NCBI GenBank assembly: GCA_036375715.1
Contig: DASVBS010000013.1
Coordinates: 1 to 64,000 of the forward strand
Source of the DNA: Longimicrobiaceae bacterium
Lineage (GTDB): Bacteria; Gemmatimonadota; Gemmatimonadetes; Longimicrobiales; Longimicrobiaceae
DNA: 64,000 bases
Direction of reading: 5' to 3'
Shown: positions 17,910-26,361 of the stretch, in pieces
Layout: the number at the start of each line of letters is the position of its first letter
Numbering within the stretch: the first letter of the stretch is position 1
The notes under the pieces: model-generated
Database searches by the model: none
The model's input: only the letters and a program-made list of their open reading frames with translations
What the model was told of the DNA's origin: nothing
Program-made: the position numbers and the translations under genes

Positions 17910-18455
17910 ATGACCGAGCACGACCTCATCGAACAGGCGAAGCAGGGAAGCGCCGACGCCATTGACGCCCTCTATCGGAGGCACGCCTCGCGTGTCTACA
18001 GCGTCGTGCGCCGGCTCACCGGCGACGACGCGCAGGCGGAGGACGCCGCGCAGGAGACGTGGCTGCGCGTGATGCGGTCGCTGCCGACCTTCCGCGGTCA
18101 GGCAATGTTCTCCACCTGGCTGCACCGCATCGCCGTCAACTGCGCCCTCTACGGGCGGCGCAAGCGCGAGCGGAACCGCCTGCGCGAGCTGGAGCTGCCC
18201 GACAGCCTTCCGGCTTCGGTCGGCGGCTCGCGGCCGCTGCTACGGATGCGCATCGAAGAGGCGATCGATGCCTTACCGGATGGGATGAGGCGGGTGCTGG
18301 TCCTGCACGATGTGGAAGGCTACACCCACGAGGAGATCGGCGAGCTGCTCGGGGTCGCCGCGGGAACCTGCAAGAGTCAACTATCGAAGGCGCGGGCGAA
18401 GCTGAGAGCCCATCTGCGTCAGACTGTTGAGGGAGAGGAAGTATGCAGCATCTGA
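17910..18455 (+). CDS. ECF-family RNA polymerase sigma factor
   Basis: The protein has 181 residues. Region 2 (about 8-75) contains IDALYRRHASRVYSVVRRLT and AEDAAQETWLRVMRSL, the -10-binding helix. Region 4 (about 120-170) contains IDALPDGMRRVLVLHDVEGY and THEEIGELLGVAAGTCKSQL, the -35-binding helix-turn-helix. The ATG at 17910 was chosen because homologs begin close to this point; an in-frame ATG at 17787 would add 41 unsupported residues. The 3' end overlaps the anti-sigma start by 13 bases. The sigma/anti-sigma/PDZ-protein order suggests an envelope or membrane stress response controlled by the adjacent anti-sigma factor. Confidence 0.93.
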   Translation: MTEHDLIEQAKQGSADAIDALYRRHASRVYSVVRRLTGDDAQAEDAAQETWLRVMRSLPTFRGQAMFSTWLHRIAVNCALYGRRKRERNRLRELELPDSLPASVGGSRPLLRMRIEEAIDALPDGMRRVLVLHDVEGYTHEEIGELLGVAAGTCKSQLSKARAKLRAHLRQTVEGEEVCSI

Positions 18456-19087
18456 ACGACGAGGAGCTGGCCCGGTTGGTGGACGATGAGCCGACCGACG
18501 AGGAGTCGGCTCATCTGGAGCTCTGCGCCGCCTGCTCGTCGGAGCTCGACGCGCTCCGCCTGCAGACGGAGACGCTTCGGCAGCTGCCGGATCTGGAGCC
18601 GCCGGCACACCTGGCCGCCCGACTGCGCGCGGTGATGGCGCTGGAGGGGCTGCGCCTCTCCAGCCGCCACCGCATGCGGAGCAGCCTGCGCATTGCCGCC
18701 TCGGTCGCGCTCTTCGCGGCCGGGGGGCTCACCGGCTATCTCGGGCGTGGCGCGGTCGCGGCGGAAGGCGCGGCGGCCGCGGATCGCTCGCCCCCGACCA
18801 CGCTCACGGAGGCGGCCCAGCGCGTGGAGGAGGCGGAAGCGCGCTACACCGACGCCCTTGCCGCCTACGCCCGGCTGGGCGGCTCCATTCCCGCCGCCGA
18901 CCCGGTAAGCCGGCTGGCGGCGCTCGAGGGGATCGTGCTCATGACCGGCGCCGCGCTCGACGAGGCGCCCGCGGACCCGGTGATCAACGGATATCATCTG
19001 ACCGCGCTCGAGCAGCGCGATGCCATCCTGCGTCAGCTGGAAAGGCGGCCGGCGCAGGAGTCTGACGACGAACAGGAGTGGTTCTGA
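18443..19087 (+). CDS. Membrane-bound zinc-type anti-sigma factor
   Basis: A 214-residue protein. The N-terminal cytosolic domain has the H-x3-C-x2-C zinc anti-sigma motif (H24, C28, C31 in HLELCAACSSEL). One membrane helix follows (about 82-101, around IAASVALFAAGGLTGYLG). The periplasmic part (about 105-214) is helical and acidic and not recognised. It should hold the overlapping ECF sigma factor at the membrane until a signal releases it. The start overlaps the sigma gene by 13 bases and its TGA overlaps the ATG of the PDZ protein (ATGA), so all three are made together. Confidence 0.9.
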   Translation: MQHLNDEELARLVDDEPTDEESAHLELCAACSSELDALRLQTETLRQLPDLEPPAHLAARLRAVMALEGLRLSSRHRMRSSLRIAASVALFAAGGLTGYLGRGAVAAEGAAAADRSPPTTLTEAAQRVEEAEARYTDALAAYARLGGSIPAADPVSRLAALEGIVLMTGAALDEAPADPVINGYHLTALEQRDAILRQLERRPAQESDDEQEWF

Positions 19088-20148
19088 TGAAAGCGCGAGC
19101 CTGCATGCTAGCCGCTGGAGCGCTGTTCCTGCTGGTCGCCGCGCACCCCCTCTCCGCACAGGAGGAGGCACCGCGGCGCGGTTGGCTGGGCTTCACCTAT
19201 ACCGCAGACGACGACGGGGGCGACGAATCGATCCGCATCGAGCGCGTCTATCCTGGCTCTCCTGCCGCGACGGCAGGGCTACGCGAGGGCGATCGTATCG
19301 TCCGCTGGAACGGCGACGAAGATGTGCAGGGCGTGCTCGAAAACCTGCGTCTGGCCCCGGGCGATACCGTTCGCTTGCGGGTACGTCGCGGTGACGAGCG
19401 CGATCGGGACATGCTGGTCATCGCGGACCAGCGCCCGCCCAGCGCGATCGCCCGCTTCGATCTACCGCGCCCACCGGGTGCCTCGCAGGAGGAGTGGGAG
19501 CGCTGGCAGGAGGAGCTACACGAGTATCAGGAAAAGCTCGGCCGCCTCAGAGACCGCCCCTGGGCCGGCGTGTCGCCGGAAGAATGGGAGCGACTGCAGG
19601 AAGAGCTGGAGAGGAGCCGAGTCGAGCTGCAGCGCCAGTTCCGTGAGTTCGGCCCCATGAGGGGCTGGAAGGGGGACAGCATTGCTTTCTTCTGGCGCAA
19701 CCGGTTCAGGCTCGACAGTCTGGCGGTCCACGCCGACAGCTTGCAGAAGGAGCTACGGGCGAAGCTGCGCACGGAGCTCGGCCCCGCCATCCGCTCTCTG
19801 GACGAGGATGTTGTGGTGGTTGTCCCGGGCGGGGGCAGTCCACGCGTCTTCGCCCTGGGTCGGCGGGCGGTGGCAGGCGCCGAGTTCGAGGAGATGAACG
19901 ACGGATTGTCCAGCTACTTCGGAACGGACGAAGGACTGCTGGTGCTCCGAGTGGCCGAGGGGACCCCGGCCGATCGTGCCGGGCTCGAGGCAGGAGACGT
20001 CGTTCTCGAGGCGAACGACCGCCCGGTCCGCAGCGTGGAGCAGCTACGCGCAATCGTGGCGCGCGCGGGAGATCGGACCGACCGCGAGATCCGCCTGGAA
20101 GTGCTCAGGGAGCGGCAGCGTCGCGACCTGACGATTCGCTGGGAGTAG
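19087..20148 (+). CDS. Exported double-PDZ-domain protein of the sigma/anti-sigma operon
   Basis: The protein has 353 residues. A signal peptide (MKARACMLAAGALFLLVAAH and a few more residues, ending SAQ) places it in the periplasm. PDZ domain 1 covers about 31-115 (RRGWLGFTY; SPAATAGLREGDRIVRWNG). The middle (about 115-230) is a charged coiled coil rich in E, R and Q. PDZ domain 2 covers about 268-353 (GTPADRAGLEAGDVVLEAND). No protease triad or HtrA-type catalytic domain is present, so it is a scaffold or peptide sensor, not a DegS-like protease. By position it could sense misfolded envelope peptides and act on the anti-sigma factor encoded upstream; that role is inference. Confidence 0.85.
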   Translation: MKARACMLAAGALFLLVAAHPLSAQEEAPRRGWLGFTYTADDDGGDESIRIERVYPGSPAATAGLREGDRIVRWNGDEDVQGVLENLRLAPGDTVRLRVRRGDERDRDMLVIADQRPPSAIARFDLPRPPGASQEEWERWQEELHEYQEKLGRLRDRPWAGVSPEEWERLQEELERSRVELQRQFREFGPMRGWKGDSIAFFWRNRFRLDSLAVHADSLQKELRAKLRTELGPAIRSLDEDVVVVVPGGGSPRVFALGRRAVAGAEFEEMNDGLSSYFGTDEGLLVLRVAEGTPADRAGLEAGDVVLEANDRPVRSVEQLRAIVARAGDRTDREIRLEVLRERQRRDLTIRWE

Positions 20149-20202
20149 CGGAGGGTCGCGGCGCACCGGGAGGATGGAAGACGCCGGGGTGGATCGGGCC
20201 TT

Positions 20203-20367
20203 CTACTGGCCCTCTTCCCCGGCGCCGTTCCAGCCGCAACGCAGGCAGTGCAGTCGAGTGGACAGCGCTTCCCAGCGCTTGCCGTGACAGGAGGGGCATT
20301 CCGGCTCGAGCCCGCGTCGGGCGAGCTCGAGGGTGAGCAGGAAGGCCGCGGTAAGCGCGACGATCAT
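20203..20367 (-). CDS. Small membrane-anchored zinc-ribbon protein
   Basis: A 54-residue frame with ATG at 20365-20367 and TAG at 20203-20205. The N-terminus MIVALTAAFLLTLELARRG is a single hydrophobic helix. It is followed by a CPSC...CLRC pair (C-x2-C-x13-C-x2-C, residues about 24-44), the signature of a rubredoxin-like zinc ribbon, and a tail GWNGAGEEGQ. The four-cysteine spacing is too regular to be chance. The gene lies alone, convergent with the PDZ protein and upstream of the glycoside hydrolase on the same strand. Function is unknown; small zinc ribbons often serve as protein-protein or nucleic-acid adaptors. Confidence 0.72.
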   Translation of the reverse strand: MIVALTAAFLLTLELARRGLEPECPSCHGKRWEALSTRLHCLRCGWNGAGEEGQ

Positions 20368-20453
20368 CTCCGTCTGAAGTCGAGGGCCGTTGGGGAGACA
20401 AACCTAGCCGTTCTATCGGCAGTATCGACTCGACGGATTGCGCGCTTAAGCCT

Positions 20454-22613
20454 TTACGGCGCCTGCAACAGCCCTTCCGCGGCCACGGTCCAGGCTCTCG
20501 GGAAACCTGGCGCGGGCGTCTGAGGCCCTCCCTCCCAGCCGGCGGCCATCATCCCGGTCGCAAAGAGCAACCCTCCGTTTCCCGGAAGGTAGATGGTGAG
20601 GCCCGGCCGCTGGTAGTTGTGCCCGTTGGGATGGAAGCGGTTCTTCACCGTGTCCATCGACAGGGCCTCGATCGCGATCTCCGGCTCTCCGAGGCGGGCG
20701 GCGGTCATCGCCGTAAGAGGGTAGTCCCAACCCCACGTTTCCTCCCACTGCCATTCCCGCATCACCCGGCGCAGCGTTCGCCGCATGGTTTCCGGGTCCA
20801 CCCGCTCGGTGGCCGGCACGAAGCCAAGCGCGCCCAACAGCGACGGATGGTCGCGCCGCTTGTCGATGTCCGTCCAGGTCACCGCGTCCGACTCGGCGTT
20901 GAGGTAGACGCCGTCTCGGGTCGGAAGAGGCGAGAGTCCCCGGATGACCCGGTCCCACTCCCGCTGCCGCGGGAGACCCAACCGCTCCCGCCAGCGCTGC
21001 GCCACCTCCAGCGCCCACCTCCAGTAGGCGAGCTCGAAGGTCGGATTGAAGGTCGTGCGGGCCGGGTGCAGCTCCTGCGCCGGGATCACAGGAGGGCCGA
21101 GTACGTATCGACCCGTCGCTCCCTCCCGGTAGGCGAAGGACGCCATGAATTCGGCGGTCTCGAAGACGATCTCCGCCATCGATTCCAGCACGGCGCGCTG
21201 GGGCTTCGCCCGGTAGACCAACTCGGAATAGTAGATCGGATGGGGCTGCTGCCAGATCAGGAACGGGCCGATTCCCGACGGACTCTCCCTCCCGTCCGGT
21301 CCCACCATCTTTCCCCACCGAGCCCCGCGGTATCCCTGCCTGCGCGCCGTCTCGCGCGCACGGTCGAGCACCCGCGTGTACCAGGGGAGGCTCCGCTCCA
21401 GCAGGTCCACCCTTCCCCACAGTGCGAAGTGCGCCGCATGCCACCAGTGCATCTCCAGGTGGGACTTGCCGTGCCAGCTGTTGAAGGTGAGCCCGGTCTC
21501 CTGCGGAGGCATGGTCCCGCAGCACTGCAATGCCGTGAGGTACTCGGAGAGGACGATCCGTCGCTCCAGCTCTCTGGCGCGGGGATCGGCGGTGCCGGAC
21601 AGGTCGATCGCCCCACCGCTGCTCCAGAACGAGGCCCAGCTCTGGCGACTCGCCTCCCGCACGCCCCCGAAGTCGGGGAGAGCCTCCGTCCTGGCCTCCG
21701 GGCTGAATTCGACAACCAGGTCGAAGCGCGTTGAGCCGGCGGAGGGAGCGAGCCTGAACTGGTGGTCGGCCTCCCGTGACATTTCGCCCTCGCCTTGCCA
21801 TGCCACCCGCACGAAGTACTCGTCCGCGTCGAGCTGGCGGTGCCACTCGAGGCTGTTCCTGCCCCGGTTGCGAAGCGTAGTGGAATGCCGCTCCGGCTGC
21901 GTCCAGTCGGCCGGATCGCCGGTATGGATACGGGAGCCGTAGGGGAAGGCGAAGCGGATCGCCACGCGATCCGCCGCGAAATCCGCCCCCTCGATCCGCA
22001 CTGCTAGAAGGTCGCGGTCGGGGTGGGCGCACGTCGCGACGCGATACTCCCGGCCATCCACGCTGAAGCGGCTGTTCAGAACCCCGCTCCAGAGGTCGAG
22101 CCGCTGCTCGATTGCCGCGAGATCCTCCGGACGCACCGGGGAGCCGTCCCCGCGGCGGAGGTCGAACCCGATCCGTGCCAGCGACAGGCGATGGGGGTTC
22201 TCGCGCAGCCACGCCCCGGCGGGCGAGCCCTGCTGGTCTGGGTAGGGCACCTTGCGGCCGTGGCTATCATAGAGGGTCGTCGCCTGGTCCAGCGTGTATC
22301 CCTCCGGATTCGGGAAGGAGTGCCAGCCCCATTCGGCCTGGGTCGCTAGAGGCAGCTCCTGATAGGCATCCGGAAAGGTCTGCAGACCGGTGACGTCGGC
22401 GGTGAAGACGAAGCGCCCGTTGCCGACGCTGAGGGTGGCGGTTGGGTCGACGGCGCGCACCAGCGGCGCGTGGCGATCCACCCGGGTGCGGCGATCGATT
22501 CCCTGGGGAGTCACGGCACCCCTGGTGGCGGCGTGCAGGGGAGACGCGGCCAGACCCAGAGCGCAGGCTGCAATGCCCTCGGATACCGACTGCAGGAAGA
22601 ATCGCCGGTTCAT
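20454..22613 (-). CDS. Tat-exported (alpha/alpha)6 glycoside hydrolase, GH65-like
   Basis: The product has 719 residues. The N-terminus MNRRFFLQSVSEGIAACALG is a twin-arginine signal (NRRFFLQ) ending near LHAA. An N-terminal beta-sandwich-like region (about 40-320) contains VGNGRFVFTADVTGLQTFPD. A helical catalytic region follows with HGKSHLEMHWWHAAHFALWG and DPETMRRTLRRVMREWQWEE, typical of GH65/GH95-like (alpha/alpha)6 barrels. It probably hydrolyses or phosphorolyses a plant-derived or storage glycan outside the cytoplasm; the substrate and exact family are uncertain. No operon partner is apparent; a zinc-ribbon gene lies 86 bases beyond its stop on the same strand. Confidence 0.78.
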   Translation of the reverse strand: MNRRFFLQSVSEGIAACALGLAASPLHAATRGAVTPQGIDRRTRVDRHAPLVRAVDPTATLSVGNGRFVFTADVTGLQTFPDAYQELPLATQAEWGWHSFPNPEGYTLDQATTLYDSHGRKVPYPDQQGSPAGAWLRENPHRLSLARIGFDLRRGDGSPVRPEDLAAIEQRLDLWSGVLNSRFSVDGREYRVATCAHPDRDLLAVRIEGADFAADRVAIRFAFPYGSRIHTGDPADWTQPERHSTTLRNRGRNSLEWHRQLDADEYFVRVAWQGEGEMSREADHQFRLAPSAGSTRFDLVVEFSPEARTEALPDFGGVREASRQSWASFWSSGGAIDLSGTADPRARELERRIVLSEYLTALQCCGTMPPQETGLTFNSWHGKSHLEMHWWHAAHFALWGRVDLLERSLPWYTRVLDRARETARRQGYRGARWGKMVGPDGRESPSGIGPFLIWQQPHPIYYSELVYRAKPQRAVLESMAEIVFETAEFMASFAYREGATGRYVLGPPVIPAQELHPARTTFNPTFELAYWRWALEVAQRWRERLGLPRQREWDRVIRGLSPLPTRDGVYLNAESDAVTWTDIDKRRDHPSLLGALGFVPATERVDPETMRRTLRRVMREWQWEETWGWDYPLTAMTAARLGEPEIAIEALSMDTVKNRFHPNGHNYQRPGLTIYLPGNGGLLFATGMMAAGWEGGPQTPAPGFPRAWTVAAEGLLQAP

Positions 22614-22713
22614 CTACTGACGTTCGCAGGAGGAAGGCAGGACGCTGCGTGACCACATCCAGGTGAAGCAGATCCGGGCGCACGTGCGGAGAAGGTAGAA
22701 AAGATAGAGCAGG

Positions 22714-22763
22714 GGTCAGAAACGCGCACGGCCCGCCCCCGATCACCGGGGACGGGCCGCGCC
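22714..22763 (-). terminator. Intrinsic terminator downstream of TPR-like gene 1
   Basis: On the minus strand a GC-rich stem (GCGCGGCCCGTCCCC pairing with a GGGGCGGGCCGTGC-type arm across a short GGTGATC-like loop) is followed by GTTTCTGA. It lies about 50 bases beyond the stop of the gene at 22814. The stem has about 14 pairs with one or two mismatches; the U-tract is short but adequate. Confidence 0.7.
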
Positions 22764-22813
22764 TGCTTCTCGTTCCGAGTTCTTCTTTGAGGGAGCGCTC
22801 GCGACCGTCGAGG

Positions 22814-23374
22814 TCAGGCCGCCCGGGCGGGGCCGAGAAGGATCTGTACCCAGCGAGTGTTCTGGTCGACCTCCTCAGCGCCCTCGGGAAGGAACGCGGC
22901 AGCGAGCGGTGAGCCGTCGAGGATCGCCCGGGCACCCTCCTCGTCGCCCAGATCCACCAGGAACTCCGCCAGCCGCTCTCTTACCGTCACGCTCTCCGTT
23001 GCGGCCGCCAGCCTGCGGAGCTCCCGCACCGCGATCGCCTCCTGACCGGCCTCACGTACCGCCCGCACGTAATCCTGAAAGTCGGGGCAGGTGTTCTTCA
23101 GCGTACCCGCAGGCAGCACCCGCAGCCCCTCCGCAAGCGACAACACCGCGAGTGTCATCCGCGCGCGCACCACATCCGGGTAACGCTCCACCATGCGCTG
23201 CGCCACTGCGGCGGCCATCCCGTGGAGGCCTTCGCCGAGGTAATCATTCAATGCGCGTCCGTAGTAGTCCAGGGCTCGGTCGCGCTCTCCCGCCTTCGCG
23301 AACTGGTCGCCGAGGTCGAGGCAGGCGAGAGCCCGGACGAGGGTCGACATGGACGGAGGAGCTTTCTTGCGCAT
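22814..23374 (-). CDS. TPR-like helical protein, paralog 1
   Basis: A 186-residue cytoplasmic protein made of helix-turn-helix repeats: LGDQFAKAGERDRALDYYGR, then VAQRMVERYPDVVRARMTLA, then LAEFLVDLGDEEGARAILDG. The repeats match tetratricopeptide spacing. It is colinear over its full length with the gene at 26362-27018 (shared ERYPDVVRARMTLAVL versus [16 protein letters not shown], and VDLGDEEGARAIL versus [13 protein letters not shown]), so the two are paralogs. The ATG at 23372-23374 is chosen; 23350 is an alternative. The longer frame to 23434 is basic and unlikely. A strong terminator follows. The function is unknown, probably a protein-interaction adaptor. Confidence 0.8.
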   Translation of the reverse strand: MRKKAPPSMSTLVRALACLDLGDQFAKAGERDRALDYYGRALNDYLGEGLHGMAAAVAQRMVERYPDVVRARMTLAVLSLAEGLRVLPAGTLKNTCPDFQDYVRAVREAGQEAIAVRELRRLAAATESVTVRERLAEFLVDLGDEEGARAILDGSPLAAAFLPEGAEEVDQNTRWVQILLGPARAA

Positions 23375-23719
23375 GGTCGCTCGACGATTCGGGTGCGGTC
23401 TGGAGCGCCCCCGGATCAGGCAGCGCTCTGGCACGGCCGCTACGGGCGCGCTCGCACGCGTCGCATATCACATAGGGTGCCAGCCAGGACGGGTAGCTCG
23501 CAAGGTGACAACAAGCCGCATGAATACTGGGATATTCCTCTAGCAGCCTCGAGTTCCCCACCACCTGCCCGTCACTGACCCGGCGGAAGTTGCCGGAAAT
23601 TCTTGCCGCCAGGTGGAACACTCTTTCCGGATCGCGACGGCCCAGGCTTGCATTGCTCGCCCCGCCCGGCAGGTCTACCTTGCGGGTGCACTGCTCAATG
23701 ACCCAGGCTTGCGCGAACG
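23375..23719. other. Divergent intergenic region with an 11-bp direct repeat before the dehydrogenase
   Basis: This 345-base gap separates TPR paralog 1 (minus) from the semialdehyde dehydrogenase (plus). CCCAGGCTTGC occurs twice, at 23641-23651 and 23702-23712, the second copy ending 7 bases before the ATG at 23720. The 61-base spacing is about six helical turns. An imperfect inverted repeat (GGCGG...CCGCC) sits near 23580-23610. No -10/-35 pair was convincing and no small gene was found. Confidence 0.4.
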
Positions 23720-25321
23720 ATGAACCTCCTCGGCACCAGCCTCGTCCCCGAACCCGCCCCCGATGAGGGGAGCTCCACTTTCCGCGCCGTCTCGCCGACC
23801 ACCGGCGAGTCGCTGGACCCGGCCTTCCACGAAGCAACGGAGGCCACAGTGAATCGTGCGGTCCATGCGGCCGCAGCGGCGTTCGATGAGTATCGACGCA
23901 CATCCCCCGAGCGACGAGCGGTCTTCCTGCGGGCCGTTGCCGACGAGATCTCCGCCCTGGGAGACCTGCTTATCTCGCGGGCAAGCGCGGAAACCGGCCT
24001 TCCCGAAGCCCGCCTGACCGGCGAGCGTGGGCGAACGGTGGGTCAGCTCCGCCTCTTCGCCGACGTGGTCGAGGAGAGCTCCTGGGTCGGGGCCCGGATC
24101 GACACGGCCCTCCCCGAGCGCACGCCGGTCCCCCGTCCCGACCTTCGCCGGATGCTCGTCCCGCTCGGTCCGGTCGGGGTTTTCGCGGCGAGCAACTTCC
24201 CCCTGGCCTTTTCCGTGGCCGGGGGGGACACCGCCTCCGCACTCGCCGCGGGCTGTCCGGTGGTCCTGAAGGCGCACCCCGCGCACCCCGGCACCTCCGA
24301 GCTCACCGCGCGGGCGCTCCTCCGGGCCGCCGAACAGACGGGGATGCCGAAGGGAGTCTTCACGCTGCTCCAGGGCCAGAGCCACGAAGTGGGGCTGTCC
24401 CTGGTGCGGCACCCCCTCATCCGCGCCATCGGGTTCACCGGATCACTGCGGGGCGGCCGCGCGCTGTACGACGCCGCGGCCGCGCGGCCGGAGCCGATAC
24501 CCGTTTACGCCGAGATGGGGAGCGTCAACCCCGTCTTTCTCCTCCCTTCCGCGCTGCGCGAGCGCGCCGACGAGATCGCCCAGGGGCTCGCCGGCTCGAT
24601 CACGCTGGGGGTGGGCCAGTTCTGCACCAACCCCGGAGTGGTGGTAGCGGCGCGCGGTCCCGAGCTCGACACCTTCTTGAAACGGCTCGCCGAGAGGATT
24701 TCTGCCGTGCCGGCCGGCCCGATGCTCTACGCCGGCATCTGCAGTGGATATCGGCAGGGGGTGGAGGCGCTCCGCGCAAACCCGGCGGTGGAGGTGGTGG
24801 CGGAGGCAGCGGATACCGACGTGGGGGAGCGTCTCGGCAGAGCCGCCGTCTTCAAGACGCGCGCGACCGCTTTCATGGAACAGCCGGAGCTTCGTCAGGA
24901 GGTGTTCGGCCCCAGCAGCCTGGTGGTCGTCACGGAAGATCCTGCAGAGACGCTCGAGGTCGCGCGTTCCCTGGAAGGGCAACTGACAGCCACGATCCAC
25001 GGTACCGAGGAGGACCTGCACAGCCAGCGCGAGCTCGTGGAGCTCCTGGTGCAGCGGGCGGGGCGCCTGATCTTCAACGGCTACCCCACGGGAGTCGAGG
25101 TCTCTCACGCCATGCAGCACGGCGGACCCTACCCTGCCACGACCGCGCCGTCCACCACCTCCGTCGGCACCGCGGCGATCGAGCGCTTCGCCCGCCCTGT
25201 CACCTACCAGGATTTCCCGGAAGCCGTACTCCCGGTCGAGCTTCGCGACGCCAACGAGCGCGGGATCTGGAGGATGGTGAACGGGGAGCTCACCCGCGAT
25301 CCCATCAGGCCACGCGATTGA
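23720..25321 (+). CDS. 2,5-dioxopentanoate (alpha-ketoglutarate semialdehyde) dehydrogenase
   Basis: The product has 533 residues, aldehyde dehydrogenase superfamily. The catalytic cysteine is C302 in GQFCTNPG and the general base E265 in [10 protein letters not shown]. The [20 protein letters not shown] and HPAHPGTSE stretches are typical of the KGSADH subfamily that oxidises alpha-ketoglutarate semialdehyde to alpha-ketoglutarate with NAD(P)+. This is the last step of non-phosphorylative pentose or uronate breakdown. The neighbouring FAH-family gene on the opposite strand, whose 3' end overlaps by 17 bases, could supply the preceding dehydratase. The gene's own start at 23720 lies close to a repeated CCCAGGCTTGC motif. 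Confidence 0.88.
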   Translation: MNLLGTSLVPEPAPDEGSSTFRAVSPTTGESLDPAFHEATEATVNRAVHAAAAAFDEYRRTSPERRAVFLRAVADEISALGDLLISRASAETGLPEARLTGERGRTVGQLRLFADVVEESSWVGARIDTALPERTPVPRPDLRRMLVPLGPVGVFAASNFPLAFSVAGGDTASALAAGCPVVLKAHPAHPGTSELTARALLRAAEQTGMPKGVFTLLQGQSHEVGLSLVRHPLIRAIGFTGSLRGGRALYDAAAARPEPIPVYAEMGSVNPVFLLPSALRERADEIAQGLAGSITLGVGQFCTNPGVVVAARGPELDTFLKRLAERISAVPAGPMLYAGICSGYRQGVEALRANPAVEVVAEAADTDVGERLGRAAVFKTRATAFMEQPELRQEVFGPSSLVVVTEDPAETLEVARSLEGQLTATIHGTEEDLHSQRELVELLVQRAGRLIFNGYPTGVEVSHAMQHGGPYPATTAPSTTSVGTAAIERFARPVTYQDFPEAVLPVELRDANERGIWRMVNGELTRDPIRPRD

Positions 25322-26141
25322 CCAACGTTCCGATCGGAGGCACGGTGATGCGGATCTCGTCACCGCCCAACAGAGTGAAGTCGTCGGGCGGGATGATCCC
25401 GGTCCCGGTCATCAGGATGCAGCCGTACGGAAAGCTCAGCTCGCGGTAGAGGTACTCCACCAGCTCGTCCGGCGACCGCTTCATCTGCGACAGCGTGGTG
25501 GAACCGGAGAAAATCGTGCGGCCTCCTCGCAGCACGTCCATGGAGATCTCGGTGCTGCCGGGGAGCGGCTTCTCCGCGAGCAGCACGCCGGGTCCCAGGG
25601 CGCAGGACCCGTCGTAGCACTTGGCCTGCGGGAGATAGAGCGGGTTCTCTCCCTCGATGTCGCGCGAGCTCATGTCGTTCCCGATCGTGTACCCCACGAT
25701 CCTCCCCTGAGCATTGATCACCAGCGCCAGCTCGGGCTCGGGAACGTTCCACCTGGAATCGGCTCGGATGCGCACCTCGCGGCCGGGGCTCACCACTCGC
25801 CCAGCCGTGGCCTTGAAGAACAGCTCCGGGCGTTCAGCGTTGTACACCCGGTCGTAAAAGGTGCCGCCACCGGCGTCGCGAGATTCTTCCATGCGCGCAG
25901 TGCGGCTGCGCAGATAGGTTACGCCCGCCGCCCAGACCTCCTGCCGATCGATTGGCGCCAGCAGCTCCTCCCGGGTGGGCTGGGCCCGCTCCGATCCCTC
26001 CGGCAGCGCCGCCACCGCCCGCCTGACGACCGCTACAGGGTCGGCCGTGGTGAAGAGACCCGACCATGCGACCCGCTCCAGCGCGAAGTGCTCGCCATCT
26101 ACCTCGGCCACCGTTCCTGCCGAAGTCCGGTACACCTTCAT
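25305..26141 (-). CDS. FAH-family hydrolase/dehydratase, probable 2-keto-3-deoxy sugar-acid dehydratase
   Basis: A 278-residue protein with the fumarylacetoacetate hydrolase fold: N-terminal substrate-binding half, then the metal-site stretch [20 protein letters not shown] (E-x-E) and [20 protein letters not shown], and a C-terminal [20 protein letters not shown]. Members catalyse hydration, hydrolysis or dehydration of keto-acids. Next to the KGSADH gene, a 2-keto-3-deoxy-pentonate dehydratase role (XylX/KdaD-type) is the best inference. The start at 26139-26141 avoids a long upstream extension that would read through a perfect terminator stem. The two 3' ends overlap by 17 bases, tail to tail. 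Confidence 0.75.
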   Translation of the reverse strand: MKVYRTSAGTVAEVDGEHFALERVAWSGLFTTADPVAVVRRAVAALPEGSERAQPTREELLAPIDRQEVWAAGVTYLRSRTARMEESRDAGGGTFYDRVYNAERPELFFKATAGRVVSPGREVRIRADSRWNVPEPELALVINAQGRIVGYTIGNDMSSRDIEGENPLYLPQAKCYDGSCALGPGVLLAEKPLPGSTEISMDVLRGGRTIFSGSTTLSQMKRSPDELVEYLYRELSFPYGCILMTGTGIIPPDDFTLLGGDEIRITVPPIGTLVNRVA

Positions 26142-26286
26142 CGTAGCCGCCTCCGTGGATGCGAGTGATCGCTGACCCCGGCAATCTGGGGTGAGGTAAG
26201 CCGAGCGCACCACCCCCAACGCTCCTGGCGGGCCGTCGTCGCGCCTCCCGGCCAGCGGTTGCCGCGTGCCGCTGACGATCGGGCTC

Positions 26287-26327
26287 GAAACAGAAGCGGG
26301 CACGAGCAGATCGCTGCTCGTGCCCGC
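26287..26327 (-). terminator. Strong intrinsic terminator behind TPR paralog 2
   Basis: GCGGGCACGAGCAG (26296-26309) pairs perfectly over 14 bp with CTGCTCGTGCCCGC (26314-26327) around a 4-base loop; on the minus strand TTCTGTTTC follows. It ends the transcript of the gene at 26362-27018 and also separates it from the FAH gene downstream. Confidence 0.88.
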
Positions 26328-26361
26328 GAATACCCGCTTCTCTTGATTCGCCGCTGCGTCC

